Notes: generated by a model from the letters alone, not told the origin. Shown: positions 29,565 through 40,515, counted from the first letter of the stretch. The stretch: DNA of 64,000 nt from Agrobacterium tumefaciens (GCA_025560025.1 CP048488.1:124001-188000), one strand, 5' to 3'. Numbers and translations are program-made.

Positions 29565-30694
29565 ACGACGACAATCAGCAATCGGCGCATGATGTCGATG
29601 CGTCGGGGTCCCTGGTCTCCGACACACATCACCGGCGCCTTTCGGGGGCTCAAAAGTTGATCGTAGGAGGTGTAGTTCTCGCGCTATCACTTAGCCTCAT
29701 TTGGCTTGGCGGGCGTGAAAAGAAGGAAAACGGGGACGCACCCCCGTCAACCATGATCGCCACGAACACCAAGCCATTTCATCCGGCTCCGATTGACGTT
29801 ACACTTGATCCTCCGGCTGCCCAGGAAGCTGTTCAGCCGACTGCTCCTCCGCCAGCACGAAGTGAGCCGGAACGGCATGAGCCGCGGCCGGAAGAAACAC
29901 CGATTTTTGCGTACACCAGTGGTGATCAAGGGACCAGCAAGCGCGTTCAACAAGGCGAAACGGACCGAAGACGCGAAGGCAATGGGGAAGACAGTCCTTT
30001 GCCGAAGGTCGAAGTGTCCGCCGAGAATGATCTCTCGATACGCATGAAGCCCACCGAGCTGCAGCCCACCAGGGCTACGCTCTTGCCTCATCCCGACTTC
30101 ATGGTGACGGAGGGGACGATTATTCCATGTATCTTGCAAACGGCAATCGACACCAGTCTGGCAGGCTATGTAAAATGCGTGTTACCCTGGGATGTTCGTG
30201 GAACAACGAACAACGTTGTGCTTCTTGATCGCGGCACCACCGTTGTTGGCGAGATCCAGCGCGGTTTGCAACAGGGAGATGCGCGTGTTTTTGTGCTCTG
30301 GGATCGGGCGGAGACACCCGACCATGCCATGATTTCGCTTGCGTCACCAAGCGCTGACGAACTCGGTCGCTCGGGATTGCCGGGCACCGTCGACAATCAC
30401 TTCTGGCAGCGCTTTAGCGGGGCCATGCTCTTGAGTGTCGTCCAAGGTGCCTTCCAGGCAGCGAGCACCTACGCTGGCAGCTCGGGTGGAGGGACGAGCT
30501 TCAACAGCGTCCAGAATAACGGTGAACAAACGGCAGACACAGCCCTCAAGGCCACGATCAACATACCGCCAACCCTGAAGAAGAATCAGGGCGACACGGT
30601 CTCCATTTTTGTCGCACGGGATCTCGATTTCTCAGGCATATACCAGCTTCGTATGGCTGGTCGCGCGGCGCGGGGGCGGGATCGCCGTCCATAA
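29561..30694 (+). CDS. virB10: T4SS scaffold protein VirB10
   Basis: A 377-residue protein bridging inner and outer membranes and sensing ATP use by VirD4 and VirB11. It has a cytoplasmic N-terminus, one membrane span (about residues 30-48, [19 protein letters not shown]), a Pro-rich periplasmic linker ([12 protein letters not shown]), and the C-terminal TrbI-type beta-barrel domain ([33 protein letters not shown]). The ATG at 29561 lies just after ggaggtgagagg, a strong ribosome site. Confidence 0.94.
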
Positions 30695-30734
30695 CGAATT
30701 CAACTTATCACTTACAGATGGAGATACGATACAA

Positions 30735-31769
30735 ATGGAGGTGGATCCGCAATTACGAATCCTTCTCAAGCCGATTTTGGAATGGCTCGATGACCCGCGG
30801 ACCGAAGAAGTTGCGATAAATCGACCTGGGGAGGCATTTGTGCGCCAGGCCGGCGCCTTCCTCAAGTTCCCTTTGCCTGTCTCCTATGACGATCTCGAAG
30901 ATATCGCTATTTTAGCAGGCGCGCTGAGAAAACAGGACGTTGGACCACGCAACCCACTTTGCGCAACTGAACTTCCAGACGGCGAGCGGCTGCAGATCTG
31001 TTTGCCGCCGACGGTACCATCGGGCACCGTCAGCTTGACGATTCGACGGCCAAGTTCCCGTGTTTCTAGTCTCAAAGAAGTCTCGTCCCGTTACGATGCT
31101 CCGAGGTGGAATCAGTGGAAGGAACGAAAAAAACGGCATGATCAGCATGATGAAGCTATCCTTCGGTACTATGACAACGGGGATCTGGAGGCGTTTCTGC
31201 ACGCATGTGTCGTTGGTCGGTTGACGATGCTGCTTTGCGGACCCACCGGGAGTGGCAAGACAACGATGAGCAAGACCTTGATCAACGCTATCCCGCCGCA
31301 GGAAAGGCTGATTACCATCGAAGATACGCTCGAACTCGTCATTCCACACGAGAACCACGTAAGGCTGCTTTATTCTAAGAATGGGGCTGGGCTGGGCGCA
31401 GTGACCGCTGAGCACCTGCTACAGGCTAGCCTGCGCATGCGACCGGACCGAATACTGCTCGGCGAGATACGCGACGATGCCGCGTGGGCTTATCTGAGTG
31501 AAGTCGTCTCAGGGCATCCGGGATCGATTTCCACAATACATGGTGCCAATCCCGTCCAAGGTTTCAAAAAGCTATTTTCGCTCGTGAAAAGCAGCGCTCA
31601 GGGGGCTAGCTTGGAAGATCGCACCCTGATTGACATGCTCGCAACCGCAGTTGATGTCATCGTACCCTTCCGTGCCCACGGTGACATTTACGAGGTGGGC
31701 GAAATCTGGCTCGCTGCCGATGCGCGTCGGCGCGGTGAGACAATAGGCGATCTTCTTAACCAGCAGTAG
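30735..31769 (+). CDS. virB11: T4SS traffic ATPase VirB11
   Basis: A 344-residue hexameric ATPase of the secretion-ATPase superfamily, peripheral at the inner membrane. Walker A GPTGSGKTT carries Lys175; an Asp box (ITIEDTLEL), a Walker B (DRILLGEIRDDAAW) and a His box (SGHPGSISTIHG) are all intact. The ATG at 30735 gives the known length. Last gene of the virB operon. Confidence 0.95.
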   Translation: MEVDPQLRILLKPILEWLDDPRTEEVAINRPGEAFVRQAGAFLKFPLPVSYDDLEDIAILAGALRKQDVGPRNPLCATELPDGERLQICLPPTVPSGTVSLTIRRPSSRVSSLKEVSSRYDAPRWNQWKERKKRHDQHDEAILRYYDNGDLEAFLHACVVGRLTMLLCGPTGSGKTTMSKTLINAIPPQERLITIEDTLELVIPHENHVRLLYSKNGAGLGAVTAEHLLQASLRMRPDRILLGEIRDDAAWAYLSEVVSGHPGSISTIHGANPVQGFKKLFSLVKSSAQGASLEDRTLIDMLATAVDVIVPFRAHGDIYEVGEIWLAADARRRGETIGDLLNQQ

Positions 31770-32023
31770 TTGTGATCCATGTTTCTAAATGCCGCATGGC
31801 ACGTTGTAGAATTACGTTTGTAGCAATGCTCAGCAATCTTTGTCATCAAACGGAGACATCTAGTTTGCATTTCTGTCGTGCGCGGTTTGGTCGAAATCTT
31901 GCCGAAATGCCCGTGTAGTGAGAGAAAATTAAAGAGTGGAGTCTAACAAATACAATCTTTACGTGTATAAATTCTGTTGAGCTGCAAATGGCTGGCCAGG
32001 ATCCTAGATTGAGAGGTGAACCG
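31770..32023 (+). promoter_or_regulatory. virG upstream region
   Basis: About 250 bases between virB11 and virG, expected to hold the two known virG promoters (phenol/VirG-dependent and acid/phosphate-responsive). I do not see an unambiguous vir box by eye. The virG start is decided by a good ribosome site, gagaggtgaa at 32011-32020. Confidence 0.4.
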
Positions 32024-32749
32024 TTGAAACACGTTCTTGTCATCGATGACGATGTCGCTATGCGGCATCTTATAGTCGAGTATCTTACGATCCATGCCTT
32101 TAAGGTGACTGCGGTAGCCGACAGCAAGCAGTTCAATCGTGTACTCTGCTCCGAGACGGTCGATGTCGTGGTCGTCGATCTTAATTTGGGTCGCGAAGAT
32201 GGGCTTGAAATTGTTCGTAGTCTGGCCACGAAGTCCGATGTTCCAATCATAATTATTAGCGGCGCTCGCCTCGAAGAGGCGGACAAAGTTATTGCGCTCG
32301 AGTTGGGAGCAACCGATTTTATTGCCAAGCCTTTTGGGACGCGGGAATTTCTGGCGCGCATCCGTGTTGCGTTACGCGTGCGGCCCAGTGTCGCGCGAAC
32401 CAAAGATCGACGCTCATTTAGTTTCGCTGACTGGACACTTAATCTCAGGCGACGCCGCTTGATTTCGGAAGAGGGCAGTGAGGTGAAACTCACGGCAGGT
32501 GAGTTTAATCTCCTGGTTGCTTTCCTGGAGAAGCCGCGCGACGTCCTATCCCGGGAGCAGCTTCTGATCGCCAGTCGGGTACGCGAGGAGGAGGTGTATG
32601 ACAGAAGTATTGATGTCCTCATTTTGCGGCTGCGCCGGAAGCTTGAGGGGGATCCGACGACCCCTCAGTTGATCAAGACTGCAAGAGGTGCTGGCTATTT
32701 CTTTGACGCTGACGTGGATGTTTCGTACGGGGGTGTGATGGCGGCCTGA
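32024..32749 (+). CDS. virG: Response regulator VirG
   Basis: OmpR/PhoB-family transcription activator that binds vir boxes once phosphorylated by VirA. Counting from the TTG at 32024 the protein has 241 residues and the phosphorylated Asp in VVDLNLG is residue 52, the numbering used in the literature; DDD near the N-terminus and the conserved Lys in IAKPFG complete the receiver. The C-terminal winged helix (LTAGEFNLLVAFLE, VYDRSIDVLILRLRRKLE) binds DNA. The ribosome site gagaggtgaa sits just before the TTG. An in-frame ATG at 31988 would add 12 residues and lacks a comparable site. Confidence 0.94.
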   Translation: MKHVLVIDDDVAMRHLIVEYLTIHAFKVTAVADSKQFNRVLCSETVDVVVVDLNLGREDGLEIVRSLATKSDVPIIIISGARLEEADKVIALELGATDFIAKPFGTREFLARIRVALRVRPSVARTKDRRSFSFADWTLNLRRRRLISEEGSEVKLTAGEFNLLVAFLEKPRDVLSREQLLIASRVREEEVYDRSIDVLILRLRRKLEGDPTTPQLIKTARGAGYFFDADVDVSYGGVMAA

Positions 32750-32770
32750 GGTAGAGGTGCATTTCGCCTC

Positions 32771-32803
32771 TAGCAATCTGTTCCCAACGTGAGCAGATTG
32801 CTA
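32771..32803. terminator. Hairpin between convergent virG and virC
   Basis: A perfect 10-base stem (tagcaatctg with cagattgcta) and a 13-base loop lies between the ends of convergent virG and virC2. It could terminate transcription in both directions. There is no long T run after it. Confidence 0.5.
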
Positions 32804-32890
32804 TGCGGCTTGGCAAAGCTGCCTTTCCTCGGTACTATCCGAAAAACTCAGCACTGCGGAGTGATTGGATGGGTCCTATCTTTTGAGAGA

Positions 32891-33499
32891 TCAGCTGTTC
32901 GTTGCCTTCTCCCGAGCAAAGAAACATGCAAGCGCTGCGGTAGCCAGCTTGTGGCCGAAAGCCCGGGCGGTCTCCAATCCCAATGGATCAAAGTGATTGC
33001 GAGCGGCTTCTATTAGCGAGACCGGGAACATGCGGGAGGTCTGAACGATGATTGATTTTTCGAAAGCTGTGTGAGGGATCGGATAACTCTTCGGAGCCGC
33101 ACGAAACGATCCATCCGCCAGCATGTTTTCAAAATCGCCAAGCGCACGGCGCAAGATCATTTGTAGCGACTTGGAAGGACTGTATTGCAGGATCAGGTTG
33201 TCATATATCTTCGATACTTCAGGCGCGGGCGGGCGCGCTGAAAGGAAGACCTGGATCTTTTCTGGCGCTGTCGTCGAACTCAAAGCATCCACGGTCAGCA
33301 TCGATTGCTGATCAGAGCTGTGACAACGCTTGGCGGTGGCTGGGGCAGGTCGTCGATCTTCCTCGTCGAGATTTTCAGGCGGCTGCGGCAGGGTCGAGTT
33401 TTGGGTGGCAACAGGCAAAGAAGGATGGACGATTTCGGGTCGAGCGGCGGCAAGCCGCCTGGCCTCCCCGACAGACAAAGCGGGTTTGCGAATTCCCAT
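32891..33499 (-). CDS. virC2: T-DNA transfer enhancer VirC2
   Basis: A 202-residue protein (MGIRKPALSVGEARRLAAAR start) with a Pro-rich linker and a C-terminal ribbon-helix-helix DNA-binding domain (about residues 85-195: KIQVFLSARPPA, SLQMILRRALGDFENML). With VirC1 it binds overdrive near right borders and raises T-strand production. The ATG at 33499 is preferred to an in-frame GTG two codons upstream. It overlaps the virC1 end closely, so they form a two-gene operon. Confidence 0.93.
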   Translation of the reverse strand: MGIRKPALSVGEARRLAAARPEIVHPSLPVATQNSTLPQPPENLDEEDRRPAPATAKRCHSSDQQSMLTVDALSSTTAPEKIQVFLSARPPAPEVSKIYDNLILQYSPSKSLQMILRRALGDFENMLADGSFRAAPKSYPIPHTAFEKSIIVQTSRMFPVSLIEAARNHFDPLGLETARAFGHKLATAALACFFAREKATNS

Positions 33500-33501
33500 C
33501 T

Positions 33502-34197
33502 TCACCCCTCCAAGGCTTCGCTAACCAATTTGGAGATAGTGACGAGTTCCTCCATGGCGATTCTGAGATTCCGTTCGAGGAGGCGCATTGTCGGATCGGT
33601 TCTCATATTCAGCAATGTGAGATGCAACATGCCACGTTCCTTCATCGCGGCAAATGCGTCTCTCTCGTGCATGGGAGACTGTACAACTGGAAGGCTTGCG
33701 AGCATGTCCGACATCGCGCGCTGCGATGTGGTCAATCGACCAACCGGCACGCGTTGGCGCAATACGGCTGTCGGAATTGCCAAGTTCTCGCTCAGCAGCA
33801 GTTCAATGACATAGCGGTAGGTCGACAATGCTTCATCGATATCGAGCGGAGTTAACATGGTCGGGATCAGAAGCAGGTTTGAGCTGGCAATGATCGTGTT
33901 GTTGAGTTCGCTCGAACCACCATGCGTATCGGCCAGCGCATAATCAAATCCCTGGAGTTCGGCGTCCTCATAGGCCGCCTCAAGGAGTGCCATTTCCTCG
34001 GCGGCGTAGACTTCGCAGAAGGAGCCCCAGGTATTGCTGCGAAGGGCGTTTTCTTTCCATCGCGTTAGTGGTCGGTTTTCATCAGCGTCGAAGAGAGCCA
34101 ATCGTTTGCCGTCACTTGCAAAGGCGGCGCAAAGACCCATGAGTGCCGTGGTTTTGCCGGCTCCTCCCTTGAAGGAGCAAAATGTCAGAAGTTTCAT
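33502..34197 (-). CDS. virC1: ParA-like ATPase VirC1
   Basis: A 231-residue ParA/MinD-type ATPase. The deviant Walker A KGGAGKTT starts at residue 10 with the catalytic Lys15, and the switch and Walker B regions are intact ([20 protein letters not shown]). It moves relaxosome-T-DNA complexes to the cell poles and promotes T-strand formation. Transcribed divergently from virD1 across a shared promoter region. Confidence 0.95.
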
Positions 34198-34467
34198 GTC
34201 CTTATCCTGTCGATTTTGTGAAGCGGAAGTGCGTCTGTACTTTTATTTGTGTGTATGATTTTGCGATAATTCATGAGTAATGTAGTAATTACCTGATTTT
34301 ATATTTCAATTTTATTGTAATATAATTTCAATTGTAATAATATAAAAATAAATATCCCTTATGTGTTCTTGATTTCGTTTTGTATATGGCTAGATTCCCA
34401 TCTGCCACGACGAGGAAATGCTACGGCGGGGCAAGTTCAGATCTTTCCGTCTTCTATGGAGGAAGCT
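34198..34467. promoter_or_regulatory. virC-virD divergent promoter region
   Basis: An AT-rich spacer of 270 bases between virC1 and virD1. It contains one perfect vir box (listed separately) and a weaker one on the left (tttcaattttat, about 34305-34316). A single VirG-bound site could serve both operons. Confidence 0.7.
34325..34338. promoter_or_regulatory. Perfect palindromic vir box in the virC-virD spacer
   Basis: atttcaattgtaat fits all 14 positions of the extended vir-box consensus RYTNCAATTGNAAY, and its reverse complement fits too. The site lies 130 bases from each gene start, suited to two-way activation by VirG. Confidence 0.8.
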
Positions 34468-34911
34468 ATGTCGCAAGGCAGTAGGCCCACCTCAAGTGAC
34501 ATTGCCGTCAACCAGCGCGAATGCGTGAAGGTTGAAGGCTTCAAGGTCGTCAGTACCCGATTAAGATCGGCCGAATATGAGAGTTTTTCTCATCAGGCAC
34601 GCTTGCTGGGCCTCTCCGACAGCATGGCCATACGGGTTGCGGTGCGCCGCATTGGTGGCTTTCTTGAAATCGACGCAGAGACTCGTCATAGGATGGAGGC
34701 CATACTACAATCCATAGGAACACTCTCAAGCAACATTGCCGCGCTGCTATCTGCCTATGCCGAAAATCCGACAATGGATTTGGAGGCTTTGCGAGTTGAA
34801 CGTATCGCCTTCGGTAAATCTTTCGCTGACCTCGACGGCTTGCTCCGTTCCATTTTGTCCGTATCACGGCGGCGGATCGACGGTTGCTCGCTGCTGAAAG
34901 ACGCCTTGTAG
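34468..34911 (+). CDS. virD1: Relaxase accessory protein VirD1
   Basis: A 147-residue DNA-binding partner of the VirD2 relaxase. It shows an N-terminal ribbon-helix-helix-like segment ([18 protein letters not shown]) and a helical region, as in plasmid mobilisation accessory proteins. It is needed with VirD2 to nick double-stranded border DNA. The ATG at 34468 gives the standard length; the open frame extends 35 codons upstream without a better start. First gene of the virD operon. Confidence 0.93.
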   Translation: MSQGSRPTSSDIAVNQRECVKVEGFKVVSTRLRSAEYESFSHQARLLGLSDSMAIRVAVRRIGGFLEIDAETRHRMEAILQSIGTLSSNIAALLSAYAENPTMDLEALRVERIAFGKSFADLDGLLRSILSVSRRRIDGCSLLKDAL

Positions 34912-34944
34912 CACTGACGTAGCACTTGGCGGGGAACATATTCG

Positions 34945-36288
34945 ATGCCCGATCGAGCTCAAGTTATCATTCGCATTGTGCCGGGAGGTGGCACCAAGAC
35001 CCTTCAACAAATTATCAATCAGTTGGAGTATCTATCCCGGAAGGGCAGGCTGGAGCTGCAGCGTTCAGCCCGACATCTCGATATTCCCCTGCCACCGGAT
35101 CAAATCCACGAACTTGCCCGAAGCTGGGTTCAAGAGACTGGAACTTATGACGAAAGTCAGCCAGACGAGGAAAGGCAACAGGAGTTGACCACCCATATTA
35201 TTGTAAGCTTCCCCGCGGGTACAAGCCAGGTAGCGGCTTATGCGGCGAGCCGGGAGTGGGCAGCCGAGATGTTTGGGTCAGGCGCAGGGGGGGGCCGATA
35301 CAACTATCTTACGGCCTTCCACATCGATCGCGACCACCCACATCTGCATGTCGTCGTCAATCGGCGCGAACTTTTAGGACACGGCTGGCTGAAGATATCT
35401 CGGCGCCATCCCCAACTGAATTACGACGCCCTGCGCATAAAGATGGCCGAGATTTCACTTCGTCATGGCATTGCCCTCGATGCGAGCCGACGAGCAGAAC
35501 GTGGCATCACCGAGCGGCCGATCACTTATGCCCAATATCGGCGCCTTGAGCGGGAGCAGGCTCGCCAAATCCGTTTCGAAGACGCGGATTTGGAACAGTC
35601 GTCGCCGCAAGGAGATCATCCAGAATTCAGCCAACCTTTCGATACATCCCCATTTGAAGCATCCGCGGGCGGACCGGAGGACATGCCTCGGCCCAACAAT
35701 CGGCAGAATGAGTCGCAAGTTCATCTCCAGGAGCCAGCTGGTGTCAGCAACGAAGCCGGTGTCCTTGTGCGGGTTGCATTGGAGACGGAGCGCCTTGCTC
35801 AACCATTCGTTTCCGAAACCATTCTCGCGGACGACATAGGGAGCGGCTCTTCGCGTGTTGCCGAGGGCCGTGTGGAGAGCGCAAACCGCACTCCCGATAT
35901 TCCTCGCGCAGCAACTGAAGCTGCCACGCACACGACACACGACCGGCAGCGGCGTGCAAAGCGTCCTCATGATGACGACGGAGGGCCGAGTGGAGCAAAA
36001 CGTGTGACATTGGAAGGCATCGCGGTTGGGCCCCAGGCGAACGCCGGCGAACAGGATGGCAGTAGTGGCCCCTTAGTACGGCAAGCTGGAACGTCTCGCC
36101 CATCTCCACCGACGGCCACGACGCGGGCCAGCACCGCAACCGATTCATTGTCTGCTACAGCCCACCTCCAGCAACGGAGAGGTGTCCCTTCAAAGCGTCC
36201 GCGTGAAGATGATGATGGAGAACCGAGTGAACGCAAACGCGAGAGAGATGAGCGCAGCAAGGACGGGCGTGGGGGAAATAGGAGATAG
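34945..36288 (+). CDS. virD2: T-DNA border endonuclease/relaxase VirD2
   Basis: A 447-residue relaxase that nicks the bottom strand of each border and stays covalently bound to the 5' end of the T-strand. The nucleophile Tyr29 lies in [12 protein letters not shown], and the metal-binding His triad is His126, His131 and His133 in [10 protein letters not shown]. The C-terminal half is variable and carries two nuclear localisation signals, including the bipartite [18 protein letters not shown], then the Arg-rich secretion signal ([11 protein letters not shown]). It leads the T-DNA through the channel and into the plant nucleus. Confidence 0.96.
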   Translation: MPDRAQVIIRIVPGGGTKTLQQIINQLEYLSRKGRLELQRSARHLDIPLPPDQIHELARSWVQETGTYDESQPDEERQQELTTHIIVSFPAGTSQVAAYAASREWAAEMFGSGAGGGRYNYLTAFHIDRDHPHLHVVVNRRELLGHGWLKISRRHPQLNYDALRIKMAEISLRHGIALDASRRAERGITERPITYAQYRRLEREQARQIRFEDADLEQSSPQGDHPEFSQPFDTSPFEASAGGPEDMPRPNNRQNESQVHLQEPAGVSNEAGVLVRVALETERLAQPFVSETILADDIGSGSSRVAEGRVESANRTPDIPRAATEAATHTTHDRQRRAKRPHDDDGGPSGAKRVTLEGIAVGPQANAGEQDGSSGPLVRQAGTSRPSPPTATTRASTATDSLSATAHLQQRRGVPSKRPREDDDGEPSERKRERDERSKDGRGGNRR

Positions 36289-36302
36289 AGAAGGACCGAG
36301 TG

Positions 36303-38324
36303 ATGGCAAATGAAGAGTTCACCAGACACTATGCGTGGCCCGTTCCTGTGGCTTCGAATGATGAAGGGCGTGGGACCGCGCGGATCCCCATCCAGGCACA
36401 ATCAATCGTTGCTGGAGAAGACGGTCGGGACACTTCGGTCCCAACGGCTTTGTCGCGACCGCCAATTGAAGATATGCCGCACGGCGTCCAAGAAACATCG
36501 GCGAGTGGCGGACGACTGGGAGCGGCCGGTCTGCGGGATCCCGTAATCCCGCCAGGAATATCCGAAGCCCGCACGGACCTATCCGCAATTTTGCGGAAAA
36601 AAAGCGGTTCTTTCCGCACCGGTATGCAGTATCTGCGTGAGCTTGAACGGGAAAATCTTAATAAACAAGACAGGGAAGCCAGTGCGTTGCCAGATTTAAG
36701 TGCAAGGGGCATAAAGCGACCGCGCGAAATTGAGTATCCCGGCAATGCAAGCGGATTAACCATAAAGAGGCAAGACGGCTTAGGCATAGAGATCAATACT
36801 ATCTCGGCATCTTCGCCCGTGAACCGGGCCGCGCATTCGTCGAACTGGCAAGGCGCGCCGGAACCGGGCGTGTACAATGTTCAGCCATCGGCAGATAGAG
36901 CACAGAAATCTGCGCAGGAAAGTTCGACGTTTCCCGATGGCACTCCTGTTTCCGCTCTCTATTCAGGCCCACTCGCAGAATGGTTCGAGAGGGATACTGG
37001 CAGCGAGACGACCAGGAATTCAGGCAACACCATTTCGTCACCGCTCCGAGGGCTGGAGGAGTTCGGCGATTCCGCGGACAGCCGGTATCTTGGGCGCGAA
37101 GCTCAGAGTCTTTCAGTTACCGTAACAACGCCTAATTCGAATGCTGAGGCAAGTTCTCATAGCGCACACACTGAAACTCTCGACGATGTCAGCAGTGACC
37201 GCTCGAGCGAACAGGGGAGGGGTGCCCTTGGCGCCGCAATCCTTGGATCCCATCATGACCTTTCACCGCGTGCGCAGAAGTTATCACAAACAAACCGCGA
37301 TTCCCCTGAACTGACCGACGCCGACCTGGCAAAAGTCGATGCGGTGTTCGAATCTCTCTCCAAGGGGCCCCCGGCCGGGGAGAGCGCCGCACCGGACTTT
37401 CGTGAGCGCGGACCAGGCGGCGCTTTCCAGAAAGAAGGCGTGTCCGACAGGGCGAACGGGGTGCCCACTAACTGGGAGGTACCTTTTGGTCGCGGTGGCG
37501 GGCATTTACCGCAAGCGCTGAGGTCCTCAGGAGTGGAGCTCGATGACTTCCCTGATTTCACCGAGGCCGAACTGGCAAAAATCGACGCACTAGTCGAATC
37601 TCACTCCAACAGATCTTTATCAGTGCGAAATATAGTACCAGATTTGCGCGGAGCGGGAGCAGACAACGTTTTCCGGAAAGAAGGCGTTGTCGAACGCGCG
37701 GAGAAGATGCCGATCGATAGTGTGAGTCTTACCAGACTGAATGGCGAGCGTTCACGTTCACCGAAGACATCGCAAGCAAGCCTTGACGATTTCCCCGATC
37801 TAACCGATGCCGATCTGGCCCATATCGAAGAGTCGGAGCGGATCGCAAGAACTGCTGTTGAAAAGGGGAAGCAAAAAATCTCGACCGAAGCCGATACGCG
37901 GTTTGATTTGGGCAACTCTTCTGCACCCCGGGTTAGCCCTCGATCGGTTACCCCGTTGGTTCCCAATGCCAATCAGCCGATTACATCGTGGTTCTACGAG
38001 GCACAAAAGACTTGTGACAAATTGGTAGAGAACACTTACGTGAAGCCGGCCGTTGACAGTTCTAGGGCGCGAAATGACGTCGAAAACACCGCTGCCAGGC
38101 TTGGTGACCCTGCTCCTGCTTTGGGGCATGACAATCTTGGTAGAACTCGCGCGTTAACGCCCGTTCGCGACGTGATGTCTAGACCCAGCGCGGACCGACA
38201 ACTGGCTAGTCATGCGGCAGAACATTCGGCAATAGACGACATTTGGAAACGGGATGACCGTGATCGCAGGACACACCCTTATAGAGGATTGGATTCGCGT
38301 TCACGTGAAGGTTACGGGCGGTAA
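36303..38324 (+). CDS. virD3: VirD3, function unknown
   Basis: A 673-residue hydrophilic, apparently disordered protein encoded between virD2 and virD4. Three degenerate repeats are visible ([56 protein letters not shown], at about residues 338-505). The C-terminus is Arg-rich ([11 protein letters not shown], then SREGYGR), like exported Vir effectors. The position fixes its identity; no biochemical function is known, and VirD3 is dispensable for tumour formation in published work. Starts at ATG 36303; a GTG just upstream overlaps it. Confidence 0.8.
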   Translation: MANEEFTRHYAWPVPVASNDEGRGTARIPIQAQSIVAGEDGRDTSVPTALSRPPIEDMPHGVQETSASGGRLGAAGLRDPVIPPGISEARTDLSAILRKKSGSFRTGMQYLRELERENLNKQDREASALPDLSARGIKRPREIEYPGNASGLTIKRQDGLGIEINTISASSPVNRAAHSSNWQGAPEPGVYNVQPSADRAQKSAQESSTFPDGTPVSALYSGPLAEWFERDTGSETTRNSGNTISSPLRGLEEFGDSADSRYLGREAQSLSVTVTTPNSNAEASSHSAHTETLDDVSSDRSSEQGRGALGAAILGSHHDLSPRAQKLSQTNRDSPELTDADLAKVDAVFESLSKGPPAGESAAPDFRERGPGGAFQKEGVSDRANGVPTNWEVPFGRGGGHLPQALRSSGVELDDFPDFTEAELAKIDALVESHSNRSLSVRNIVPDLRGAGADNVFRKEGVVERAEKMPIDSVSLTRLNGERSRSPKTSQASLDDFPDLTDADLAHIEESERIARTAVEKGKQKISTEADTRFDLGNSSAPRVSPRSVTPLVPNANQPITSWFYEAQKTCDKLVENTYVKPAVDSSRARNDVENTAARLGDPAPALGHDNLGRTRALTPVRDVMSRPSADRQLASHAAEHSAIDDIWKRDDRDRRTHPYRGLDSRSREGYGR

Positions 38325-38397
38325 AGGCTGTGTTGTTCGCAGCAACACCCAAATCAAAAGCCCTATTTGCGATCGATCGAAGAATCTCGGTGAAGTG

Positions 38398-40404
38398 ATG
38401 AATTCGAGCAAGACTACGCCCCAGCGTTTAGCTGTCAGCATCTTATGTTCGCTGGCAGCCGGTTTTTGCGCGGCAAGTCTCTATGTAACATTTCGCCATG
38501 GTTTCAATGGCGAAGCGATGATGACGTTTAGCGTCTTCGCCTTTTGGTACGAGACCCCGCTCTATATGGGTCATGCGACCCCCGTCTTCTATTGCGGTTT
38601 AGCCATTGTCGTCTCGACGTCTATTGTTGTGCTGTTAAGCCAACTTATCATATCGTTTCGCAATCACGAGCATCATGGCACGGCTCGTTGGGCGGGATTT
38701 GGCGAAATGCGGCACGCCGGTTACCTGCAGCGCTATAATGGTATCAAGGGGCCGATCTTTGGCAAGACGTGTGGCCCTCGTTGGTTCGGCAGCTATCTGA
38801 CCAATGGCGAACAGCCTCACAGTCTTGTTGTCGCGCCAACGCGCGCCGGCAAAGGCGTTGGCGTCGTTATTCCGACGCTCCTAACCTTCAAGGGTTCGGT
38901 GATAGCCCTCGACGTCAAAGGCGAGCTTTTTGAGCTGACTTCCAGAGCACGCAAAGCGGGCGGCGACGCCGTTTTCAAGTTCTCACCTCTGGATCCAGAG
39001 CGACGGACTCATTGTTACAATCCCGTCCTCGATATTGCAGCTTTACCGCCCGAGCGGCAGTTTACCGAGACGCGCCGCCTCGCCGCAAACCTCATCACGG
39101 CCAAAGGCAAGGGAGCGGAAGGCTTTATCGACGGCGCGCGGGACCTTTTCGTTGCGGGCATCCTTACCTGTATTGAGCGCGGTACGCCAACAATTGGTGC
39201 GGTCTACGACTTATTTGCTCAACCTGGAGAGAAGTACAAACTTTTTGCGGACCTCGCGGAAGAAAGCCGAAATAAAGAGGCTCAGCGTATTTTCGACAAT
39301 ATGGCGGGTAACGACACGAAAATTTTGACTTCTTATACATCAGTGCTCGGCGACGGCGGACTTAACCTGTGGGCTGATCCATTGGTTAAAGCAGCGACAA
39401 GTCGATCAGATTTTTCCGTCTATGATCTGCGTCGGAAGAGGACCTGCGTCTATCTTTGCGTCAGCCCCAACGACCTCGAGGTCGTGGCGCCATTGATGCG
39501 CCTCCTTTTTCAGCAGGTCGTGTCAATTCTGCAGCGATCACTGCCAGGTAAAGATGAGCGGCATGAAGTTTTGTTTCTCCTTGACGAATTTAAACACCTG
39601 GGGAAGCTTGAGGCAATCGAGACCGCGATTACAACCATCGCCGGTTACAAAGGCCGCTTCATGTTTATTATTCAGAGTCTCTCGGCCTTGACGGGCACCT
39701 ACGATGACGCGGGCAAACAAAACTTTCTCAGTAACACTGGCGTGCAAGTATTTATGGCCACGGCCGACGACGAAACACCGACCTATATCTCAAAAGCTAT
39801 CGGCGACTATACGTTCAAGGCGCGTTCGACCTCATACAGTCAAGCCCGAATGTTCGATCATAACATCCAGATTTCCGATCAGGGGGCACCGCTTTTGCGC
39901 CCCGAACAAGTGCGCTTGCTTGACGATAACAATGAAATCGTCCTTATTAAAGGGCATCCGCCTCTCAAACTACGAAAGGTGCGATATTATTCCGATCGTA
40001 TGCTGAGGCGCCTTTTCGAATGCCAAATTGGCGCCCTCCCTGAGCCCGCATCTTTGATGCTTTCGGAAGGTGTCCATCGGGATGGGCAAGACCTCAGTCA
40101 ACAAGCCGCCGTCACGGAGGCGCAGGGCTTAGGTGACATCGATTCGATACCTAATAATATGGAAGCCGCTACACCGCAAAACAGTGAAATGGATGACGAG
40201 CAGGACAGCCTCCCAACTGGAATTGACGTCCCCCAGGGCCTTATTGAAAGCGATGAGGTGAAAGAAGACGCCGGTGGCGTGGTGCCAGATTTCGGTGTTT
40301 CAGCTGAAATGGCTCCAGCTATGATTGCACAACAGCAGCTGCTGGAGCAGATCATTGCGCTTCAGCAACGATATGGACCCGCGTCCTCGCACTCGGTGAA
40401 ATGA
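38398..40404 (+). CDS. virD4: T4SS coupling protein VirD4
   Basis: A 668-residue TraG-family inner-membrane ATPase that recruits VirD2-T-strand, VirE2, VirE3 and VirF to the channel. Two N-terminal membrane segments (about residues 14-34 and 66-88) frame a periplasmic loop; Walker A APTRAGKGVGV carries Lys152, and Walker B is VLFLLDEFKHLG. The tail is acidic and variable. The ATG at 38398 gives the normal size; upstream in-frame starts overlap virD3. Confidence 0.95.
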   Translation: MNSSKTTPQRLAVSILCSLAAGFCAASLYVTFRHGFNGEAMMTFSVFAFWYETPLYMGHATPVFYCGLAIVVSTSIVVLLSQLIISFRNHEHHGTARWAGFGEMRHAGYLQRYNGIKGPIFGKTCGPRWFGSYLTNGEQPHSLVVAPTRAGKGVGVVIPTLLTFKGSVIALDVKGELFELTSRARKAGGDAVFKFSPLDPERRTHCYNPVLDIAALPPERQFTETRRLAANLITAKGKGAEGFIDGARDLFVAGILTCIERGTPTIGAVYDLFAQPGEKYKLFADLAEESRNKEAQRIFDNMAGNDTKILTSYTSVLGDGGLNLWADPLVKAATSRSDFSVYDLRRKRTCVYLCVSPNDLEVVAPLMRLLFQQVVSILQRSLPGKDERHEVLFLLDEFKHLGKLEAIETAITTIAGYKGRFMFIIQSLSALTGTYDDAGKQNFLSNTGVQVFMATADDETPTYISKAIGDYTFKARSTSYSQARMFDHNIQISDQGAPLLRPEQVRLLDDNNEIVLIKGHPPLKLRKVRYYSDRMLRRLFECQIGALPEPASLMLSEGVHRDGQDLSQQAAVTEAQGLGDIDSIPNNMEAATPQNSEMDDEQDSLPTGIDVPQGLIESDEVKEDAGGVVPDFGVSAEMAPAMIAQQQLLEQIIALQQRYGPASSHSVK

Positions 40405-40515
40405 CTTCAAGCTGCCTTTCACATTGGAATCATTCGATGCGGGGCGTCGTCAGATATTCCGGTTGTATCGAATGCGGAGCTAGACCCCGAGGTTGCCGAT
40501 TAAGCAGATATCGCC

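Noticed and set aside
35455..36148. Antisense frames inside virD2
   Set aside because: They are opposite a confidently identified gene and carry no motif.
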